A DNA stretch of 35,231 bases from Bacteroidales bacterium (GTDB lineage: Bacteria > Bacteroidota > Bacteroidia > Bacteroidales > Paludibacteraceae), in NCBI GenBank assembly GCA_015654525.1, contig JAATGT010000096.1, positions 1-35,231 of the forward strand. The letters run 5' to 3'. Made by a program: the position numbers and the translations under genes. How positions within the stretch are numbered: position 1 is the stretch's first letter; every line of letters starts with the position of its first letter. The notes beneath the pieces were generated by a model. It was not told the DNA's origin. It did no database searches and was given only the letters and a program-made list of their open reading frames with translations. Positions 7,294 to 15,769 of the stretch are shown here, one piece after another.

Positions 7294-9978
7294 ATGAAGA
7301 TACAATTCAATATACACTATAAAACTCAATGGGGGCAATCTTTGTACTTGTTGATTTATCCTATTTCCGGAAATTCAGAGAATCTTTCCACGGAAAGTTT
7401 TATAATGAGATGTAACGAAAAATCAGAATGGAGTGCAAAAATAACAATAAGTGCAGTTGACTCAATATCTTATCAATATGCTATTCTTAATCAGGATAAA
7501 TCATCTCAATTTGAATATGGAGGTATTCGGAGGGTTGAGTTTCCTGTCGTAAAGGAATCTGTCGTTGTTTATGATAACTGGCGTGCTTCGTATGGCGACA
7601 GTCCGTTTGTAACAGCTGCTTTTTCGGATTGTTTTTTTAAACGTTCTCCATTAGAAGCTATAACCCAAAATCAGAAAGGTGATGTCGTACTGCGGGTAAA
7701 TTGTCCGCAAATGGAGTCTGACCGGCATTTTGCTATTGTAGGAAATCAGAAAATACTTGGAAACTGGGATGTTGCTCATAAGGTCCGGCTGGATGAATCG
7801 AAGTATCCAGTTTGGAGTATTGCACTGGATGCAACCAAAATAACCTTCCCGCTCGAATATAAATACCTGATTGTTGATACAAAAACAGATGAGGTATTGG
7901 CGTGGGGTGGAGGTCCTAACCGATTGCTTCAGGCTGCAGATAAAAGTGCCCTGACAGTGGTCACTGATGAACATTTTATCCGGACTATACCTTCGTGGAA
8001 AGGAGCGGGTGTGGCCATACCGGTATTTTCACTTCGAAGCGAATCTGGTTTTGGCATCGGAGAGTTTGATGATTTAAAAAAAATGGTTGACTGGGCAAAG
8101 AGAACAGGTCAACGCATTATTCAGACTTTGCCGATTAACGATACTATTCTTTATCATACCAACTATGATTCCTATCCTTATAATGCGGTTTCAGTATATG
8201 CCTTGCATCCAATCTATTTGCATTTAGAGAGTTTGGGTCAATTAAAAACAAAAAAACAAAAAGACTATTTTAAGGCAAAAAAACAAGAACTGAATGCGCA
8301 AACATTTTCTGATTATCAGAATGTAATGAATGCTAAATGGGAATTTTTCAAACTCATTTATCCACAGGAAAGTCCTGCTTTATTTGCTTCTGATGATTAT
8401 AAAGCTTTTTTTGAAGCTAACAAAGAGTGGCTGGTGCCGTATGCTGCTTTTTCGTATTTACGCGACATGAACGGTACGCCTGAGTTTGGAAAATGGCCGG
8501 ATTTCGGTATATATAATCAGGCTGACATAGAAGCGTTGTCGTTTCCGGAGTTGGCTCATTATAATGATATTGCCATTTTTTACTTTCTACAGTATCACTT
8601 ACATAAACAATTGATGGCAGTGCATGATTATGCACGGGCTAATGGAGTTGCCATAAAGGGTGACATTCCTATTGGAGTCAGTCCGCGAAGTGTGGATGCT
8701 TGGGTGGAGCCAGATTTGTTTAATGCAAACGGACAAGCAGGTGCTCCTCCTGATGATTTTTCGGCTACCGGACAAAACTGGGGTTTTCCCACGTACAACT
8801 GGGAACTCATGGCAAAAAACGGATATCAATGGTGGAAAAAAAGATTTCAGAAACTGTCCGAATATTTTGATGCTTATCGCATAGATCATATTCTTGGATT
8901 CTTTCGGATCTGGGAAATTCCAGTTGATGCGGTATGGGGGTTGACGGGTAGTTTTTGTCCAGCTTTACCTTTTACACGAAGTGAATTGGAGTCAAGAGGG
9001 ATCTGGATGGATGAAAGCCGCTTTCTCAAACCTTATCTAAAAGAGCATGTGCTTTATGCTACTTTTGGCAAATACACCGACGATGTGATTCGTGAATACC
9101 TGTTGACCGATGGGTGGCAGAATTATAAGTTTAAACCGGAATACGATACCCAGAAAAAGATCGAAAAACATTTTGCATCGCTGGGATACAATTTTGGAAA
9201 TAAGGAGGTTTTGATTCGGGATGGCTTGTATATGTTGCATTGCGAAGTTCTTTTTGTCCGTGATTCCCGTGAACCAGATAAATTTCACCCCCGTATTTCC
9301 ATGCATAGCTCAGCAACTTTTCGGGATTTGCCGGAAAATACGCGTCGGCTGTTGGATAAGCTTTATGTGGACTATTTTTATCATCGTCATACTGAATTTT
9401 GGAAGCAGCAAGCTTTAAAGAAATTGCCGGCATTAATCTCGGCAACCAACATGTTGGTGTGCGGTGAGGATTTGGGTATGGTGCCCGATTCGGTGCCTGA
9501 TGTGATGAACGAGCTGGAAATTATTAGTCTCGAAATTCAACGGATGCCCAAAAAGCCGAATACAGAATTTGCCATGCCTTCGGAAGCTCCGTATCGGTCA
9601 GTTTGTACCACTTCTACGCATGATATGAATCCAATTCGCGCCTGGTGGGAAGAAGATCCTGTTCTGACTCAACGGTTTTATAATAGAGCTTTAGGGATGC
9701 AGGGACCTGCTCCGGCTACTTGCGAATCATGGATAGCCGAACGCATCATTGAGCAGCACTTACAGTCGCAGGCCATGTTGATCATTCTTCCCTGGCAGGA
9801 CTGGATGGCGTTGGATTCAACTTTGTGTCTGGAACATCCTTTTGCCGAACGAATCAATGTGCCGAGTAATCCCCGTAACTTTTGGTGTTACCGCATGCAT
9901 ATGACGCTGGAACAGCTTCTGAAAGAAAAAGAATTTAATAGCAAAATAACACAGATGATTAAGGAGTCAGGACGATGA
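7294..9978 (+). CDS. malQ: 4-alpha-glucanotransferase with N-terminal starch-binding domains (GH77)
   Basis: Amylomaltase-type enzyme that moves maltosyl or longer glucan units between alpha-1,4-glucans, used in maltodextrin and glycogen turnover. The 894-aa protein is much longer than E. coli MalQ because of two N-terminal CBM20-like beta-sandwich domains (about residues 1-115 and 125-220, the second with GNQKILGNWD), as in plant DPE2 and Bacteroidetes homologues. The GH77 barrel follows. Catalytic residues can be placed: nucleophile Asp531 in AYRIDHILGFFRIWE, acid/base Glu725 in CGEDLGMVP and Asp777 in STHDMNPIRAWW. There is no signal peptide, so it should be cytoplasmic. It stands alone 99 bases before purM; the half-length GT5 gene at 26.5 kb is the other glycogen-related gene in the window. 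Confidence 0.95.
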   Translation: MKIQFNIHYKTQWGQSLYLLIYPISGNSENLSTESFIMRCNEKSEWSAKITISAVDSISYQYAILNQDKSSQFEYGGIRRVEFPVVKESVVVYDNWRASYGDSPFVTAAFSDCFFKRSPLEAITQNQKGDVVLRVNCPQMESDRHFAIVGNQKILGNWDVAHKVRLDESKYPVWSIALDATKITFPLEYKYLIVDTKTDEVLAWGGGPNRLLQAADKSALTVVTDEHFIRTIPSWKGAGVAIPVFSLRSESGFGIGEFDDLKKMVDWAKRTGQRIIQTLPINDTILYHTNYDSYPYNAVSVYALHPIYLHLESLGQLKTKKQKDYFKAKKQELNAQTFSDYQNVMNAKWEFFKLIYPQESPALFASDDYKAFFEANKEWLVPYAAFSYLRDMNGTPEFGKWPDFGIYNQADIEALSFPELAHYNDIAIFYFLQYHLHKQLMAVHDYARANGVAIKGDIPIGVSPRSVDAWVEPDLFNANGQAGAPPDDFSATGQNWGFPTYNWELMAKNGYQWWKKRFQKLSEYFDAYRIDHILGFFRIWEIPVDAVWGLTGSFCPALPFTRSELESRGIWMDESRFLKPYLKEHVLYATFGKYTDDVIREYLLTDGWQNYKFKPEYDTQKKIEKHFASLGYNFGNKEVLIRDGLYMLHCEVLFVRDSREPDKFHPRISMHSSATFRDLPENTRRLLDKLYVDYFYHRHTEFWKQQALKKLPALISATNMLVCGEDLGMVPDSVPDVMNELEIISLEIQRMPKKPNTEFAMPSEAPYRSVCTTSTHDMNPIRAWWEEDPVLTQRFYNRALGMQGPAPATCESWIAERIIEQHLQSQAMLIILPWQDWMALDSTLCLEHPFAERINVPSNPRNFWCYRMHMTLEQLLKEKEFNSKITQMIKESGR

Positions 9979-10077
9979 GTTGGATGTGATGACTGATTTA
10001 TATCAGAATTTTAGGACCTAATGATTTAATAATTTATCCAGAGTATAACAACGAATACACAATATAATAACAATAAC

Positions 10078-11244
10078 ATGAGCGATCAACGGTATAATTT
10101 GCGAGGCGTATCGGCTTCGAAAGAAGATGTACATAATGCAATAAAAAACATAGATAAAGGCTTATTCCCAAAAGCATTTTGTAAGATAATTCCGGATTTT
10201 CTGGGAAATGATCCCGACTATTGCAATATTATGCATGCCGATGGAGCCGGAACAAAATCGTCGTTGGCTTATGTGTATTGGAAAGAAACCGGTGACATTT
10301 CGGTGTGGAAAGGCATTGCTCAGGATGCGTTGATAATGAATACCGACGATTTATTATGCGTGGGTGCAACGGATAATATATTGCTGTCTTCCACAATAGG
10401 ACGCAATAAAAACAGGATTCCGGGTGAAGTTATTTCGGCCATCATTAATGGTACCAATGAACTGGTAGATGAGCTGGCAACGATGGGAGTGAAGATTTAC
10501 CCTACCGGAGGTGAAACTGCCGATGTGGGTGATTTGGTGCGTACAATTATTGTGGACAGCACGGTGACTTGCCGGATGAAGCGGTCGGACGTGATTGATA
10601 ATGCAAACATTAAACCAGGCGACGTGATTGTGGGACTTTCGTCGAGCGGACAAGCTACGTACGAAAAAGAATATAACGGTGGTATGGGCAGTAATGGACT
10701 AACTTCGGCGCGTCACGATGTCTTTGCCAACTATTTGGCTACTAAGTATCCCGAGAGTTATAATGCCGATATACCACAGGAGTTGGCTTATTCAGGATCT
10801 TGTAAATTGACAGACAAAATAGAAGCCTTGGGTATTGATGCCGGAAAGCTGGTTTTGTCGCCAACCCGAACTTATGCGCCGGTGGTAAAAAAACTATTGG
10901 AAGAGCTGCGTCCGAATATTCACGGAATGGTACATTGTTCAGGTGGTGCACAAACCAAAATACTTCATTTTATTGAAAATCTGAAGGTGGTGAAAGATAA
11001 TCTGTTTCCGGTACCCCCTTTGTTCCAGTTGATTCGGAAAGAATCGGGAACCGACTGGAAGGAAATGTATAAGGTGTTTAATATGGGTCATCGGTTGGAA
11101 GTGTATTTGCCCGCCGAATATGCTCAGCAGGTGATTGACATTTCCAAATCATTTAATATTGAAGCGCAAGTAGTAGGTCGCTGTGAAGTTTCTGATAAAG
11201 CCGAGCTACTGATTGAAAGCGAATTTGGACGGTTTGAGTATTGA
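10078..11244 (+). CDS. purM: Phosphoribosylformylglycinamidine cyclo-ligase (AIR synthase)
   Basis: Closes the imidazole ring in step five of purine synthesis (FGAM + ATP to AIR). The 388-aa protein belongs to the PurM/PurL ATP-binding superfamily. Visible signatures are HADGAGTKSSLAYVYWKE (ATP/substrate loop), QDALIMNTDDLLCVGA, TGGETADVGDLVRT and GLSSSGQATYEKEYNGG. It is the longer Bacteroidetes-type variant (most PurM are near 345 aa). No other pur gene is adjacent, as is common in this phylum. The stop codon TGA at 11242-11244 is followed after a single base by a 21-bp tandem array instead of a hairpin terminator. Confidence 0.95.
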   Translation: MSDQRYNLRGVSASKEDVHNAIKNIDKGLFPKAFCKIIPDFLGNDPDYCNIMHADGAGTKSSLAYVYWKETGDISVWKGIAQDALIMNTDDLLCVGATDNILLSSTIGRNKNRIPGEVISAIINGTNELVDELATMGVKIYPTGGETADVGDLVRTIIVDSTVTCRMKRSDVIDNANIKPGDVIVGLSSSGQATYEKEYNGGMGSNGLTSARHDVFANYLATKYPESYNADIPQELAYSGSCKLTDKIEALGIDAGKLVLSPTRTYAPVVKKLLEELRPNIHGMVHCSGGAQTKILHFIENLKVVKDNLFPVPPLFQLIRKESGTDWKEMYKVFNMGHRLEVYLPAEYAQQVIDISKSFNIEAQVVGRCEVSDKAELLIESEFGRFEY

Positions 11245-11245
11245 T

Positions 11246-11455
11246 AAGTAGGCTTCTATCGTAGTCAAGTGACCTTCTGAACTTGTCAAGTGACCATCTA
11301 AAGACCACAAGTTACCTTCTAAACGTGTCAAGTAGTTTTTTGAACTAGTCAAGTAAGCTTCTAAACGTGTCAAGTAACCATCTAAAGACCACAAGTGACC
11401 TTCTAAACATGTCAAGTAAGCTTCTAAAGGGCTAAAGTGAGCATCTAACACACCC
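11246..11455. repeat. Tandem array of ten 21-bp units
   Basis: Ten head-to-tail units, each exactly 21 bp, start at 11246 and end at 11455. Each begins AAGT (plus strand), most have C(C/T)TCTAA or CATCTAA in the middle, and most end GTC or CAC. Units 3 and 7 differ at one base (AAGTGACCATCTAAAGACC against AAGTAACCATCTAAAGACC), and units 2/6 and 4/8 are also closer to each other than to neighbours, pointing to an older four-unit (84-bp) duplication. The minus strand is open throughout and reads as seven-residue repeats of the form L-E-G-H-L-T-S, which would make a coiled-coil pattern, but the only start is TTG, so coding is doubtful. The array fills the gap between convergent purM and marC. 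Confidence 0.95.
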
Positions 11456-11515
11456 AAATAAAGTCCGATACAAACTGCTTGCCTAATTACATATAAAATA
11501 ATGTTTTAGTAGAGA

Positions 11516-12094
11516 TCAGTTTAATAATGACCCGATGTTGGAGGTGAATAATTTTACGGCAATGGCCAATAGAATAATTCCAAAGAATTTCCGAAGGATG
11601 TAAATACCGCCTTCACCAATAAGTTTCTCTATTTTTGAGGTCGATCTTAATACAATAAATACAAAGATCAGATTTAATAGCAAAGCAATAATAATATTTT
11701 CGGTGGCATATTCGGCTCTTAGTGATAGTAGGGTTGTGAATGAACCGGGTCCGGCTATAAGCGGAAAAGCAATGGGAACAATGGACGAACCTCCTTCGGG
11801 TCCCTTGTTGCGAAAAATTTCAACATCAAGAATCATTTCTAATGAGAATATAAAAATGATCAACGCGCCTGCCACAGCAAATGACTGAATATCTACATTG
11901 AACAACCTTAATACAGCTTCGCCAGAAAAAAGAAAACCAATAAGAATAAGTAGTGCTACTACACTGGCTCTTAATGCATACACACTTTGCCCTTTGCTTT
12001 TAATATTAAGAATAATGGGGATAGAGCCCAAAATATCGATAATGGCAAAAAGAACCATAAAAGCACTGGTAATTTGTACAAAGCTGAAATTCAT
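11516..12094 (-). CDS. MarC family integral membrane protein (UPF0056)
   Basis: A 192-aa protein with about six hydrophobic helices. Signatures include FAIIDILGSIPIIL in helix 1, the central FSLEMILDVEIF segment and PIAFPLIAGPGSFTTLLSL, the MarC/NAAT 'PLIAGPG' motif. MarC was once linked to multiple antibiotic resistance, but that is not supported for E. coli; transport substrates remain unknown. It is the last gene of the minus-strand series and starts 32 bases after the glycosyltransferase stop codon, so it may share that transcript without being related in function. Downstream is the 21-bp array; no hairpin terminator is visible. Confidence 0.9.
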   Translation of the reverse strand: MNFSFVQITSAFMVLFAIIDILGSIPIILNIKSKGQSVYALRASVVALLILIGFLFSGEAVLRLFNVDIQSFAVAGALIIFIFSLEMILDVEIFRNKGPEGGSSIVPIAFPLIAGPGSFTTLLSLRAEYATENIIIALLLNLIFVFIVLRSTSKIEKLIGEGGIYILRKFFGIILLAIAVKLFTSNIGSLLN

Positions 12095-12126
12095 AGTTTT
12101 TGTTCTTTAATTATTATATCTGGAAT

Positions 12127-12930
12127 TCAATTAATCAGTTGTTTAAGAGTCTCGTTGTTTACTTTCCGTCTTTCTTTATCAAAAAACCATCCCCATTTAT
12201 TGAAATATTTAATCATATTCCAGACATGGATAACCAATAATTTCAGATTTTTGTAAGAGCCTTGAGCATGTTGATGTACGACGGATACTTCAGGATAAAA
12301 CACGGTTCTATATTTCCGATGAATCCGCCTTGTCAAATCAATGTCTTCGGGATACATAAAAAAGCGTTCATCAAACATTCCCGCTTGACGGGCAGCTTCT
12401 GTTCTTAGAAACATAAAGCAACCGGAAAGATAAGGCACATCCATCGTCTGGTTATACCCCCAAGCATGCATCTCAAATTTTGCTATCTGTTTTTGTGTCC
12501 ACTTTTGCGGTAAAAAACGTCTAAAGATTAGATCAGCAGGTGTTGGTAATAGCTTGCAAAGGTACTGAATTTCTCCGTTAGGATAATACACCTTGGGCAT
12601 TAGTAATCCAATATTTGAATTATTATCCATAAAATTGACAATATTCTTCAAGATTGTTGGATCGAACGTTATATCTGGATTGACAACCAAATGATAGGGA
12701 AGTTTCTGATCGATAGTTTTATGAATAGCGATATTATGTGCAGCACCATATCCCAAATTCTTATTGTTAAAAATATATGTTGCAGGCAACATACTGAATT
12801 CAGAATTGTAGACCGGGGAATTGTCGATGAGGAATATGCTGGAAACCATAGACGACTCCCGCAAAGTGCCTACCAAAAGAGTAACTTCGGCAAGCGAGTG
12901 CTTATACAATGCGATGGAGATGTTTATCAT
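12127..12930 (-). CDS. Family 2 glycosyltransferase (rhamnosyltransferase-like)
   Basis: A 267-aa GT-A fold enzyme expected to add a sugar to a lipid-linked repeat unit on the cytoplasmic face of the inner membrane. Visible features are an N-terminal Rossmann-like strand (SIALYKH), NNKNLGYGAAHNIAI (nucleotide-sugar binding region), the DXD-type VVNPDITFDP, and the MYPEDIDLTRRIH motif typical of the rhamnosyltransferase-like GT2 group. No membrane helices are evident. It lies 15 bases after the GT4 gene. The donor and acceptor sugars cannot be read from sequence. Confidence 0.88.
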   Translation of the reverse strand: MINISIALYKHSLAEVTLLVGTLRESSMVSSIFLIDNSPVYNSEFSMLPATYIFNNKNLGYGAAHNIAIHKTIDQKLPYHLVVNPDITFDPTILKNIVNFMDNNSNIGLLMPKVYYPNGEIQYLCKLLPTPADLIFRRFLPQKWTQKQIAKFEMHAWGYNQTMDVPYLSGCFMFLRTEAARQAGMFDERFFMYPEDIDLTRRIHRKYRTVFYPEVSVVHQHAQGSYKNLKLLVIHVWNMIKYFNKWGWFFDKERRKVNNETLKQLIN

Positions 12931-12945
12931 AGGATTGTGTAGAAT

Positions 12946-14058
12946 TCAGGAGTAAATTTTATGTATGGCAGTAACTATCTGATTTTTGAGAAAATTATGT
13001 TTCACCCACTCTTTCGCATTCACGGAGAGTTTATCTCTCAGCGAATCGGATGAAAGAATGCTTGATAGAGCTTCTGCAAATTTAGCTACATTTTTATTCT
13101 CTACTACCAATCCTGTGTAGTTATTTTTATTAACCCAATTGACACCGGAACCTTTAATTTCGAAGGATATTGCCGGTAATCCGCAATAGAGTGCTTCTGC
13201 CAGTGCTACTCCAAAAGCTTCGCTACGAGTATGAGATGGAAAAGCAAATACAGTTGAAGCATATAAATACTGTTTTAATTCAGTATTTGAAAGCTTCCCA
13301 ACGAATTGGATTCGCTTATTTTTACCTGCTTTTTCCAAGAGTCTGGCAGTTTGCTCTCCTACACCTGCAATGACAATAACGCAATCTTCTTTAATTGACT
13401 TTTCAGCTTCAATCAGATAATCAATACCTTTATAAGGAACGTGTCTGCCAACAAAGAAAATAATTTTCTTATTTTCATATTGAATTTTGAGCTTCTCAAT
13501 ATTACTCTGATCGTTGTTTTGGATTTTGAGTTTATCTTCGTTTACCGTATTTGGTAAAATAGTCGTTTTCTGTTGGAAACTTTGCAGAGGCAGAGAATTA
13601 TTCAGATAGGCTTTGCTTGTGGCGATAATTTTATATGACCTTTCTAATATCCTTTTTTCTAATGGCTTGTAGAGCCAGTAAAAGTATTGTTGACCCAAAA
13701 TATCTGCATGCCAATGGGTAATAATTTTGGCATCGTAAATATTCACATAAAGTAAGTAGATTGAAATAAGCGGGTTGGGTAAGTGAATGTGGATATAATC
13801 AGGCCTGTATGAATCGATTAATTTTTGTAATTTTTGTTTGTAGCTGAATGAAACAGGTTGTGAACCGATAGTTCCGATAGTTTTAATACGTAGTACTTCT
13901 ATGCCATTAACAGAGCTTGTAGTTTCTTTTTCATGACCAAAACAGATAACCCGTTGTTCAAAATAGGGTTTTAGCTCATCGATTATAGTTTTGGCTACAT
14001 CTTCGATACCACCATAGTAGGGATGAAAATATTTAGAAATGTGTAATATCTTTTTCAT
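12946..14058 (-). CDS. Family 4 glycosyltransferase
   Basis: A 370-aa GT-B fold retaining glycosyltransferase. The N-terminal domain opens with KILHISKYFHPYYGGIEDVA, the usual GT4 glycine loop region. The C-terminal domain has FFVGRHVPYKGIDYLI and the donor-binding E-x7-E motif in SEAFGVALAEALYCGLPAI. Probable role: one linkage of the surface polysaccharide repeat unit. A 39-bp repeat (14063-14101) begins four bases upstream of the start codon and occupies the 104-base gap from the preceding GT2 gene, so this gene could be transcribed or translated differently from the ones before it. Confidence 0.92.
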   Translation of the reverse strand: MKKILHISKYFHPYYGGIEDVAKTIIDELKPYFEQRVICFGHEKETTSSVNGIEVLRIKTIGTIGSQPVSFSYKQKLQKLIDSYRPDYIHIHLPNPLISIYLLYVNIYDAKIITHWHADILGQQYFYWLYKPLEKRILERSYKIIATSKAYLNNSLPLQSFQQKTTILPNTVNEDKLKIQNNDQSNIEKLKIQYENKKIIFFVGRHVPYKGIDYLIEAEKSIKEDCVIVIAGVGEQTARLLEKAGKNKRIQFVGKLSNTELKQYLYASTVFAFPSHTRSEAFGVALAEALYCGLPAISFEIKGSGVNWVNKNNYTGLVVENKNVAKFAEALSSILSSDSLRDKLSVNAKEWVKHNFLKNQIVTAIHKIYS

Positions 14059-14062
14059 AAAA

Positions 14063-14101
14063 GTATTTACAAGTAAATAGTTACGAGTTACAAGACTGTT
14101 T
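14063..14101 (-). repeat. 39-bp inverted repeat, copy A
   Basis: On the minus strand this copy reads AAACAGTCTTGTAACTCG at its start and ends ACTTGTAAATAC. It matches copy B (18664-18702, plus strand) at 36 of 39 positions. It lies directly upstream of the GT4 start codon. Confidence 0.85.
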
Positions 14102-14162
14102 CAGCATTTAGTTTTCCAAAAGAAAATTATTAATTTTACTACTTGATTAACTCTATTAATAT

Positions 14163-14894
14163 TTATCTTTTAAAACCGATTCTAACAATAAATGCTAAAC
14201 AAATATTTAGTCGATATTGTATTCTGTATAAGTAATCCAATTTGCTTTTTCCACTTGCGGTAGATTGATTTGATTTGTGCCTTCGATAGTATAACAGCTT
14301 GTTGTTTATCATTTTTGTATTACCCTTCCATTCGGCCAACAACCCTAACCAAATATCATGAGGAACTGGTATTTTAGGAAAAGGAAGAGCCGTTTTCAAT
14401 AATTCTTTTCTGATTACCATGCAGCATCCCAGATAAGAGTTTTTCCATAAATTCGGAATTATCCCCATTCCGGATCTGTTTTGATCAAAATAAGATGGCA
14501 AAAGCTCGTTTCCATTTTGATCAACAACAATACAATCGTGTAAAAGACATAGATTTGAATCCATCTCCTCAGTAACTTTCTGCATTTTAGTAGACACCCA
14601 GCTATCATCCTGATCAACTAAAAAAATCAAATCGCCTTTGGTATACACTAATGCATTTTCGATGTTTTTTGTTGTTTTATAAAAAGGAAACCGGACATAT
14701 TTAGTTGTTTGTTTGTGATTTAATAGTTTAATTCGCTTATCGTCATACCCATTGATGATTTTCAGAGTCTGATCTGTAGATCCATCATCGGAGATGATAA
14801 TTTCATCGTCAATGCCCAGCTGTGGAAGGATTGAATCAAGCTGAGCTTTGATGTATTTTTCTCCGTTATAAGTTGTGATACAGATGCTATTCAT
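14163..14894 (-). CDS. Family 2 glycosyltransferase
   Basis: A 243-aa GT-A enzyme. It opens with SICITTYNGEKYIKAQLDSI, the standard GT2 nucleotide-binding start, followed by ISDDGSTDQT and the DXD-like LVDQDDSW, which binds the metal-nucleotide. The C-terminal half has HDIWLGLLAEWKG and YYRRHKSNQS, as in many capsule/O-antigen rhamnosyl- or galactosyl-type GT2 proteins. It sits between the two 39-bp inverted repeats in an AT-rich polysaccharide operon. Sugar specificity is unknown. Confidence 0.9.
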   Translation of the reverse strand: MNSICITTYNGEKYIKAQLDSILPQLGIDDEIIISDDGSTDQTLKIINGYDDKRIKLLNHKQTTKYVRFPFYKTTKNIENALVYTKGDLIFLVDQDDSWVSTKMQKVTEEMDSNLCLLHDCIVVDQNGNELLPSYFDQNRSGMGIIPNLWKNSYLGCCMVIRKELLKTALPFPKIPVPHDIWLGLLAEWKGNTKMINNKLLYYRRHKSNQSTASGKSKLDYLYRIQYRLNICLAFIVRIGFKR

Positions 14895-14929
14895 AAATGA
14901 TTAGAATAATAATTGAAACCAAAACATGA

Positions 14930-15769
14930 CTACCTAAAGATGCTTTTTAGTGTAATTTTACAGTATCTTTTATTCTTATAGAAGATAAGCTGTTTCATAA
15001 ATCGTAATGACAGTCTGATTTTATAACTTATATAGTGTAGAATACTTAACTCGTTCAGTACAAATCTTCTTTCCGCTTCTAAAAAGTCTATATGCCTTGT
15101 CAAACTTATGTTTTCCTCATACTTCAGCAATGACAGATTATGATTTATCTTAGTATCCAAAATATAGACCTGTTTATCGAACAGACTTATTTGATGGTAG
15201 TACCAATGATCCAGCATGTCCAATGGATACTCAGAAGGAAATCCTCCAATGGATTGCATAAATTCAGTATTGATTAGTGTTAATGAGTTGAAAGCTACAA
15301 TTTTTTCTTGTTGAGAACCATTGTGCTTGATATTGTACTCCCACCATCCAATTGAACTGGCTATTTTAGGAGACAGAATCTTATTCTTGTTGACTAAAAC
15401 AGGAACAGCAGCAACTATATTTGCATCACTACTACCGTTTAAAAACAAATCTAATTTTTCAATATATCCTGCAGTTACTTCAGTGTCTTGATCCAATAAA
15501 AGAAGCCATTTACAGCTGTTTTTTATAGCAAGATTTAAAGCGTAGTTATATGCCCCAGATAACCTCTCGTTTTTTCTAGCATTTACGACTTCATATTTAT
15601 CTGACGACGAGATGTGAATAGCAGAAGAATTATTGTAGATAATCAGGTGATAGTTTATTTTACTAGACGTAAGGCTACTAATTAACGTCTGGTAAGTCAC
15701 GCAGTCGATAAGTCCTTTTTTATATAAAACGATAACTATCGTAATTGTATCATTCTGAAATTTAATCAT
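14930..15769 (-). CDS. Family 2 glycosyltransferase (rhamnosyltransferase-like)
   Basis: A 279-aa GT2 family protein with ITIVIVLYKKG at the start, NERLSGAYNYALNLAI (nucleotide-sugar contact region) and LLLLDQDTEV as the DXD-type metal site. SIGGFPSEYPLDMLDHWYY replaces the more common 'DE' acceptor-side motif, typical of divergent rhamnosyltransferase-like members. Its start overlaps the end of the Wzy-like gene by 8 bases, indicating translational coupling. Very low G+C, like its neighbours. Confidence 0.85.
   Translation of the reverse strand: MIKFQNDTITIVIVLYKKGLIDCVTYQTLISSLTSSKINYHLIIYNNSSAIHISSSDKYEVVNARKNERLSGAYNYALNLAIKNSCKWLLLLDQDTEVTAGYIEKLDLFLNGSSDANIVAAVPVLVNKNKILSPKIASSIGWWEYNIKHNGSQQEKIVAFNSLTLINTEFMQSIGGFPSEYPLDMLDHWYYHQISLFDKQVYILDTKINHNLSLLKYEENISLTRHIDFLEAERRFVLNELSILHYISYKIRLSLRFMKQLIFYKNKRYCKITLKSIFR

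Noticed and set aside
11246-11455. The 21-bp array, and likewise the 22-bp array at 30748-30835, as a CRISPR locus
   Set aside because: Units abut with no unique spacers, repeats are too short and no cas genes are present.
11206-11457. An 83-residue minus-strand reading frame through the 21-bp array as a protein gene
   Set aside because: It has only a TTG start, no promoter and overlaps the 3' end of purM. Any 21-bp array without a stop codon stays open in one frame. The heptad pattern is noted as a finding rather than annotated as a gene.
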